From assembly GCA_020152595.1 (NCBI GenBank), contig JAIGNY010001241.1:232001-296000 (forward strand): a stretch of 64,000 nt of DNA, in the 5' to 3' direction. The stretch's first letter is position 1. The number at the start of each line of letters is the position of its first letter. The translations under genes were made by a program, and so were the position numbers. This document shows positions 58,317-64,000 of the stretch, in pieces. The DNA is from Chiridota heheva (lineage: Eukaryota > Echinodermata > Holothuroidea > Apodida > Chiridotidae). The notes under the pieces are model-generated. The model did no database searches and was not told where the DNA came from. It saw nothing but the letters and a program-made list of their open reading frames with translations.

Positions 58317-58727
58317 ATGCCTCGATACTTGCCAGTATCGCCAATATCCACGGTTGTTTTCCCTAACGGGTTTACAAGGAGAATGTTAAGACAGGAGGGA
58401 GATCCCATCAGAGCTTATTACCGGTTCGGTTTGGCACACAAATTCGACAACAGAGTACAAAAAACATCTGCCGTCAGAACACCGCCGAGATACCTGAATC
58501 AAAGACCAGATCACCCTCAGAACTTTGCAATCAGAGAGAGCAAGTGGGGGAAAGCACGCAACTCCAAGACTCGTGTGCGTTTTAACACTTATAGAGCTCA
58601 GGTATATCGACAGTTTCTTGACCTACTACAAGGTAAAAGCCCAGAAGAGGAAAAAATACATGTCCGAGCCACCTTGGAAAAGAGGAACGTACCGAGCCAA
58701 CGTGATGAAGCATCGAGAAACACATAG
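58317..58727 (+). CDS. Unknown basic 136-residue protein of the Polinton-like element
   Basis: The frame starts at the ATG at 58,317, placed correctly downstream of the TATA-like element. An upstream in-frame TTG at 58,275 lies too close to the TATA-like element to be used. The product is basic and rich in Arg (FTRRMLRQEGD; KWGKARNSKTRVRFNTYRAQ), suggesting nucleic-acid or virion association; this is inference only. It ends at a TAG at 58,725. A second short frame (ATG 58,660 to TAG 58,786, 42 residues, also basic) overlaps its end and may be a frameshifted C-terminus or a separate ORF. No family recognised. Confidence 0.6.
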   Translation: MPRYLPVSPISTVVFPNGFTRRMLRQEGDPIRAYYRFGLAHKFDNRVQKTSAVRTPPRYLNQRPDHPQNFAIRESKWGKARNSKTRVRFNTYRAQVYRQFLDLLQGKSPEEEKIHVRATLEKRNVPSQRDEASRNT

Positions 58728-58821
58728 AGAAATGCTGAGAAGCAAAGCAAACGATGGGCATCGGTGGACTACGGGAGGAGGACAGTAGCAGGTCGATCAG
58801 CCAATCGATAAAGAACCTAAA

Positions 58822-58850
58822 GGCTCTTATAAGAGCCACCATTAAATATA
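58822..58850 (+). terminator. Palindrome plus ATTAAA, possible 3'-end signal
   Basis: 'ggctcttataagagcc' is a perfect 16-base palindrome and is followed by 'accattaaatata', containing the polyadenylation hexamer attaaa. It lies after the last ORF and before the right TIR. The gccaccatt motif of the promoter modules is present here too. Confidence 0.45.
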
Positions 58851-58898
58851 AAGAGAAAAATGAATTGAGACATTGTGTTTATTATTATTGTGTGTTTA

Positions 58899-59082
58899 TT
58901 GTTTTCCCTCCAAAAGATTTGACAACCTTCGGTCGTGTGGTAAAATTACGAGGAGCCTATACAGGTAGTGACCAATCAGGAGCCAGTATTCCACCTAATT
59001 TGCATAATCTATGAATATTCATGAGAAATTAGGAATACTGGCTCCTGATTGGTCACTAACTGTATAGGCTCCTCTTACTACT
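58899..59082 (-). repeat. Right terminal inverted repeat (~184 bp)
   Basis: Complement of 48,309-48,483, nine bases longer. It keeps the full internal inverted pair: 'gagcctatacaggtagtgac' (58,952) with 'tgattggtcactaactgtat' (59,046). Confidence 0.95.
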
Positions 59083-59088
59083 CGAGAA
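59083..59088. repeat. 6-bp target duplication, right (cgagaa)
   Basis: Partner of 48,303-48,308, four of six bases identical. The CR1 frame resumes directly (NSSLLQTDLDKL). Confidence 0.6.
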
Positions 59089-59870
59089 ATTCTTCACTTT
59101 TGCAAACTGATCTGGATAAGTTAGTTTCTTGGTCCCAAACGTGGCATATGTCATTCAATGTTGATGCAAAGTTATTCATTTCGGTCAGAGCAATTTCGTT
59201 TTGATTATTGCATAAATGGTTCAAATCTTGGTTGTGTTGATCAAGAAAGGATCTAGGTGTTGTCATTACTAGTAATCTGAAGCCTTCTAAACAGTGTGCT
59301 TTAGCAGCTGCAAGGGCAAATAGGATGCTTGGTTTGACTAGAAGAAAATTTTGTTTTCTTGGTAGAGAGGTTGTTCTTAATTTGTATGAGCAGTTGGTCA
59401 GGACCTCACCTTGAATATGCTATTCAGGATTGGAGTCCCTATTATGAGAATGATAAGTTCATTTTGGAGCAGGTTCAGCAAAGAGCTATTCTCGAAGTAA
59501 AAAATCTCTCTTATGAATCTAGGTTGCAAACTTTTGGTTTGACCACGCTTGAGTTGAGAAGAGTACTTGGCGATATGATTCAGGTTTTTAAATTCTTATC
59601 AGGCAGTGATGTTTTGACTTCCTATTATTTCTTGCATGTTTCAGCTAATCCTCATGTGACACGTAAAGTTGACCAAAGAGTTCTCACGCATAGGCGTTTT
59701 AGCTTTTCACAAAGAGTTGTTGATGAGTGGAATGGTTTGCCAGAGTGGGTAGTTAGCTCCAATTCTGTTCACAATTTCAGAGCCAACATTGGCATGATTG
59801 ATAAGTTCTTTACTAACTCTGGACGTCTTTGATTTCGATTTTTGTGGTGATGGTGGCTTTAGTTTGGACT
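59089..59870 (+). mobile_element. CR1-like non-LTR retrotransposon, right half
   Basis: The reverse transcriptase C-terminus continues from 48,308: LQTDLDKLVSWSQTWHMSFN (near 59,100), KDLGVVITSNLKPSKQCA (near 59,245), then LEYAIQDWSPY (near 59,412), LRRVLGDMIQVFKF (near 59,558) and FSQRVVDEWNGLPEWV (near 59,704), typical of CR1. The stop is near 59,830. One frameshift near 59,205 and one near 59,400 are visible. Confidence 0.9.
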
Positions 59871-60094
59871 TTTTTTTATGGGGTGACTAACCCTTCTTAG
59901 CCCGTCATTTTGTTATGTTATGGTATAGGTTTGTTGGGACAAAAATGAAATCTACCCCCTCCCCCTCCCAATGTGAAATATCTTCCTACGCCGCTGATTG
60001 TTTAAAATATTTGATTATATCACAATCTTGTAAAAACGCCCAAACCTTTGTAAGCCAAAAAAGTGTTGTTGAGAATTTCAAGCAGGTCAATAGC
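59871..60094. other. Short non-coding spacer
   Basis: C-rich tract near 59,957-59,968. No gene. Confidence 0.3.
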
Positions 60095-60220
60095 AGCGGC
60101 GGCGCCAGGATTTTGATGCCGAGGGCAAGCTTTGTCTCATGGGGGGGGGGATCAAACAAAATATGTCGCCCGTACAAAATGTTCTGGGATAAGTGGGAGG
60201 GGCACCAGACAATATATAAT
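60095..60220. mobile_element. hAT-type MITE, family 1, truncated copy
   Basis: It begins 'cagcggcggcgccagg' and shares 'ttttgatgccgagggcaagc' and 'aacaaaatatgtcgcccg' with the family. The right terminus is missing or too changed to place. Confidence 0.5.
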
Positions 60221-60248
60221 TAATATGTTGGCGTCAATACACCTTTAA

Positions 60249-61056
60249 AGGAGACATGAAGTCTGACATAATCCATATGATAGAATTGAAAATAACAAAT
60301 TTTCTGACCGAGTTTCCTAACTCCTGAAGCAATTCAACGCATTTTTTTTCTTCAATTATTAAAAACTTTAATGCTACTACCTAATAGTACCATGGGAGCT
60401 GCCATTTTGATTTCAAAACATGCAAATTATGATGTCATCAGCCCAGCAGAATGTTGGAATGCTTTGTATTTCTTTATAATCTACCTCCAGTTTTCTAGCT
60501 CATGAAAAATTGTTTTTCTTTTGTAAGGGTCAAGGATATTTTTGTGTACACATAAAATTAACAAAACATGCTGCTAAAACTTTATGGCACATCAATTTAG
60601 AATAAAAACTTTAATCACACTTATAAAGAAATACATTATAATCCTTATGTCCCTATTCAATTGGTTGGAAATGTGACCTGAGGTCATTAGACCGCATAGC
60701 AACCGCGCGCATTCACCCAGCATTAGAGTGAAAACAGAGCGATCAGCTGTTTGTTTACATGCCATACGTACTGTACCGCACACAGTAAACGCATATGGAC
60801 TTGCCCACGTGTATCACACAAAGGTTTGTTTTTAATCCAGAAAATGACGTCATCTTCTGGATGTGATGTGGCACCAACCAAGTGAAATTATGTCATGCAC
60901 AATATTTCAACACATAATTGAACAAAATGGCAGCTTCCATGTTTCGATTTCAAACATGAACAGATCAATAACTTAAGATAGGAATAAGATTTTGACTTGC
61001 TGTTGTTGACAATTGGTTAAGATTTGTATATGACTGTATCAGACTTTAAGTCTCCT
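60249..61056. mobile_element. TTAA-target MITE (Kolobok/piggyBac-like)
   Basis: It starts 'aggagacatgaagtctga' and ends with the near-complement 'tcagactttaagtctcct'. Both sides are flanked by TTAA (60,245 and 61,057). Parts of the interior also pair ('atgggagctgccattttgat' with 'aaaatggcagcttccatg'). No transposase. The AGG-type end is closer to Kolobok than to piggyBac; this is inference. Confidence 0.85.
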
Positions 61057-61060
61057 TTAA

Positions 61061-61374
61061 CTCCAAAGCAAAATCTAAAATGTTCATTTGACAGTGTAAC
61101 AACAGAACGGGATGACCTCTTTATTTCTGAAATCGTTCATTCATTGTCATTTCTCTTCTAGATTTTCTGAAACATAGCACACCCCTGATGTGGGATGGGT
61201 GTGTGCCATGTGTGTGTGTGTGTGGGAGGTGGAAAGTCACAAACCTATCAAATAAAGACTTTAGTGCGATACAAACTTAATTATTAGGTATTTGATATCA
61301 AACTAAGAAATACATCGTAATATTCTTCTGAAAAAAATCACCATCAAAAACACAATTACAGAAAACAATTGGGC
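61061..61374. other. Non-coding stretch
   Basis: Contains a short (TG)n near 61,208-61,222. No gene. Confidence 0.35.
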
Positions 61375-61740
61375 ATAAGTGTAGGATCGTGGAGGTGCCT
61401 TGCCCCACTTTTCCAAAAATAACAAAAGTGCCCCTTTTGAAAATGAAAAGTGCCCCTCAATTACTGTCAAAGGTGCAAGAAATGGTGGAATTTGTACACA
61501 CTTAAAAATGAATATTACAAAAGTGCCCCTTTCAAAATAAAATGCCCTTTAATTACTGACCCAATGGTAGGACTCCTGGCAACTTTAGTCAGCCCCATGT
61601 ACGGGGAAATGGGTCCTCATTGAAAAAATTCCCTTTTTTTTAAAAATGAAGTGCTCCTTTTACTTTACTTTATTATCAGACAGGGGCGGACATATGCATA
61701 TGACATGGGGGTGTGCCTTCTAAGAGGTAGTTACGCCCAC
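61375..61740. repeat. Dispersed repeat with 'aaaagtgcccct' phrases
   Basis: Second good copy of the repeat at 19,085-19,500, with the same order of phrases through 'ggggcggacatatgcatatg'. Confidence 0.75.
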
Positions 61741-64000
61741 GTTTAGAAAGATTCCAACACTCCTGGTTGGGGCAAATTCTCTGGCATTCTCATCACATTC
61801 TGAGACAGATAATTAGAACAAAGAAATTCAAAGAATTACAAAAAACCTGGAATTTTGTCTTTCACTCCATACAATTCAATTTCTTTTTTGAGAATTAATG
61901 GATTCTAATTTTTAAGGATTTTCAATTAGCAGCAAAAGCTTGATGAAAATTAATTTAACATTGCACAATTTTCCACTTGTAACCAGGAAAACGTTGGGTT
62001 TCTTTCCCCCACGTAATGGGTAGAGCTTCCCATTCCTACACTCCTGCAGGTGCCCGTAGACAATAAATATTATTTATATTTCCCTAAACATTGCAAGAAT
62101 TTTAATTTCTTTTAGAATTTGGCTTCTAGCTGTTCAGAGGTACAGTAGATTTCGTCAAAACTTGTGGTAAAAATAGAATCGCCAGTCTCATCATGCACAA
62201 CAATAGACAATTGCGTTTGATTTTTGGTCGCCAACTCAGAAAAAAAAACTGGGACCATGTTCCTGATTCCCAAAATTGTGACGTCACTCGCCAGTTGCTC
62301 GTCACACTATCTATATAACCCTTTGATATCGTATCGGCGCCCATCGGGCTTGTCAGCCTTTGGGGACAAAGGTACGATGTAGAAATAAAGAATAAAGGCA
62401 TTTTAGGATACCAAAAATATTTTCAGAGCATTTATTACCTAGTGAGACAAAGTATTTTTTCCCTGGCAAATAAAATCATTTAAAATTTTTTGGTTGCCAA
62501 GATTAAAGTTTTCATCGTGATGGTGACTGGTGGAGGGTTGATCACACAATTGAGACCCAATAATTGTGTTAGAAAATAGTTGGTAATGTGACAATAAAAG
62601 GTCATAATTTGGTGGTGGTGGTGATAGGAGAGGGAGGAGGGGGTTCCAAGACATAATTTTTAAAAGTTGGGGACTGAATATGTTAACTGTCAACACAATT
62701 TTACTGAAGGTGTCAAATGCGAACACTTGCGTAGGACAAGGGGAAAGGCTTCTGGTAGCCCCTGATCTCTTCACCTTTTTATATATATATATTTTTTTAT
62801 CATTTTGAACTTCCATCTGCAACTTCTTTTGCAGAGCCCAACCACCTAGCTGCATGATAAGTTTAGGTTAATAACACTAGGGGGCTGGAGGGGGGGTTAA
62901 AACAATTGAGCATTAAAATTTAGTTTGGTTTGTTGATGTTTAATGGCACCGCAACAGTCAGAGTCAAATGTGAAGAGGGTTTTAAAAACTAAGCTGCTTG
63001 AGTTAGGACAGAGAGGGAAAAGAGAGGGAAGGGAGGAGAGAAGGTGGATAAGAAAAAGAAGTTAAGGTAATAAAAGGAAGGATAAGGATAATAATAAGAA
63101 AGATTCACCAAAGGCGCTTACAAAGTGAAATAAAAACAAAATGAAAATTTTCAAAATAAGAAGGGAAGTTTTTGGTGGATGGGGATGTTTAAAGTGTTCC
63201 AAGTAAAATAAATTTTTGCTGATATGGGAGAAAGGTGATGAAGTTGGAGGTAGGATTGTTCTTGAAAAGATTGGAAATTGAGATGGAGGGGGAGAGGTGT
63301 GATCTGCAGTTCAGGTATAAGGGATTAAGGCGCTAAGATTAAAAATAAATCACAAACAGGGAAGAAAAAACAAACAAACACATAACCTTTTTTTTTCATA
63401 TCCTTGTATATATTACTTTCAAAATAATAAATCTCATCAAGTATATACTTAAAATACAATTCATCATGACACACATAAAACTTTAAAACTTTACTCAACC
63501 ATAAGCTGGGAAAGGGAATATAAACAATATAACAATCTAACAATTCCCTGATAGCTTAATCTAAACATATTTCATCCAAATTTAATAAATTCTAAAGTAA
63601 AATTTTTCATTTCCATATAATCTCTCCTTAAATTTTGAGCTGGAATCAAGGTTCTGTGAGCTTAAATTCTAATTTTGGCAATAAAACATGGTATTGAGGC
63701 ACACTGGCTCATTATAGTTCAGATTTTACTGCAAAAAACCCCATTTATCACCACAAACAAGGACATCAAAGGGAAGGGGCATGCATATAGGGATAAAAGA
63801 ATACAGAGCGTGTAAGGGGACTGTGCATACTACCTTTGGCTTGGGGGTAGCCCTTTCATTTGCAGGGAATAGGTAACAAGTATCATTCTTAATTGGAAAC
63901 TATTCCATCTTTGAAGAGTTTGGAAGGACACAGAAGCAGGGACTTGATTGAAAATCAATATTCTTGTACATTTGTCATCACCAATATGATGACCATTTAC
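61741..64000. other. Non-coding stretch to the end of the window
   Basis: AT-rich. It holds a purine-rich tract (63,005-63,065), two 'aaggcgct' phrases typical of L2/SINE tails (63,112 and 63,330) and a short (AT)n near 62,779. The minus-strand open frames 62,126-62,401 and 62,439-62,855 have no recognisable domain and no splice support. No gene is supported. Confidence 0.4.

Larger units (their letters stand above)
48309..59082. mobile_element. Polinton/Maverick-like (adintovirus-like) element, internally deleted
   Basis: 10,774 bp bounded by inverted terminal repeats that start agtagtaagagg, consistent with the AG start of Polintons. Order: left TIR, pX-like ORF (minus), packaging ATPase (minus), tandem-repeat intergenic region, WW-domain ORF (plus), inserted non-LTR element, protein-primed DNA polymerase B (plus), three small ORFs (plus), right TIR. 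The retroviral-type integrase, adenain-type protease and both capsid genes expected of a full 15-20-kb Polinton are not found. Coding breaks in the ATPase and polymerase show it is an old or decaying copy. It sits inside a CR1-like element. Confidence 0.9.

Noticed and set aside
62126..62855. Minus-strand open frames near the window end
   Set aside because: No recognisable domain, no splice context, and composition like the surrounding repeats.

Overview
This is eukaryotic, animal-type DNA. It has introns with GT/AG splice sites, a large C2H2 zinc-finger array, L2-, CR1-, RTE- and L1/Tx1-type non-LTR retrotransposons, tRNA-derived SINEs, many MITEs and a Polinton/Maverick-like (adintovirus-like) DNA element. 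The repertoire, including an L2 ORF that opens with a 2A-like motif, suggests a marine invertebrate, possibly a deuterostome. I cannot name the species. Host coding DNA is sparse and most of the window is layered transposable elements.

Layout. 1-6.5 kb: a C2H2 zinc-finger gene (one visible upstream exon plus a 2.7-kb terminal exon with 32 fingers), flanked by a recurring ~300-bp repeat. 6.6-10.8 kb: a decayed L2-like element. 11-14 kb: the remnant of a second zinc-finger locus, the same ~300-bp repeats, and an RTE-like element with its target-site duplication (TSD) and an L2 scrap inside it. 14-20.5 kb: tRNA-derived SINEs, L1/Tx1-like and L2-like fragments, and a 46-bp tandem repeat. 20.5-46 kb: MITEs from several families, many with intact TSDs, a 471-bp (TA)n array, one probable small host gene on the minus strand near 32 kb, a SINE at 38 kb, and 2.1 kb of G-rich minisatellite at 38.8-40.8 kb.

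46.7-59.9 kb is the most structured part. A CR1-like element is split by a 10.77-kb Polinton-like element (48,309-59,082) with ~175/184-bp terminal inverted repeats and a diverged 6-bp TSD. The Polinton-like element is itself interrupted by another non-LTR element (about 50.62-52.85 kb). Its own genes are a pX-like basic protein, a packaging-type ATPase (frameshifted), a WW-domain ORF, a protein-primed family B DNA polymerase (several breaks), and three short unrecognised ORFs preceded by a shared promoter-like module. I see no integrase, protease or capsid genes, so it looks like an internally deleted, decaying relative of Polintons.

60-64 kb holds more MITEs and unannotated AT-rich DNA. Apart from the zinc-finger gene and the 32-kb exon, I see no convincing host protein-coding gene.
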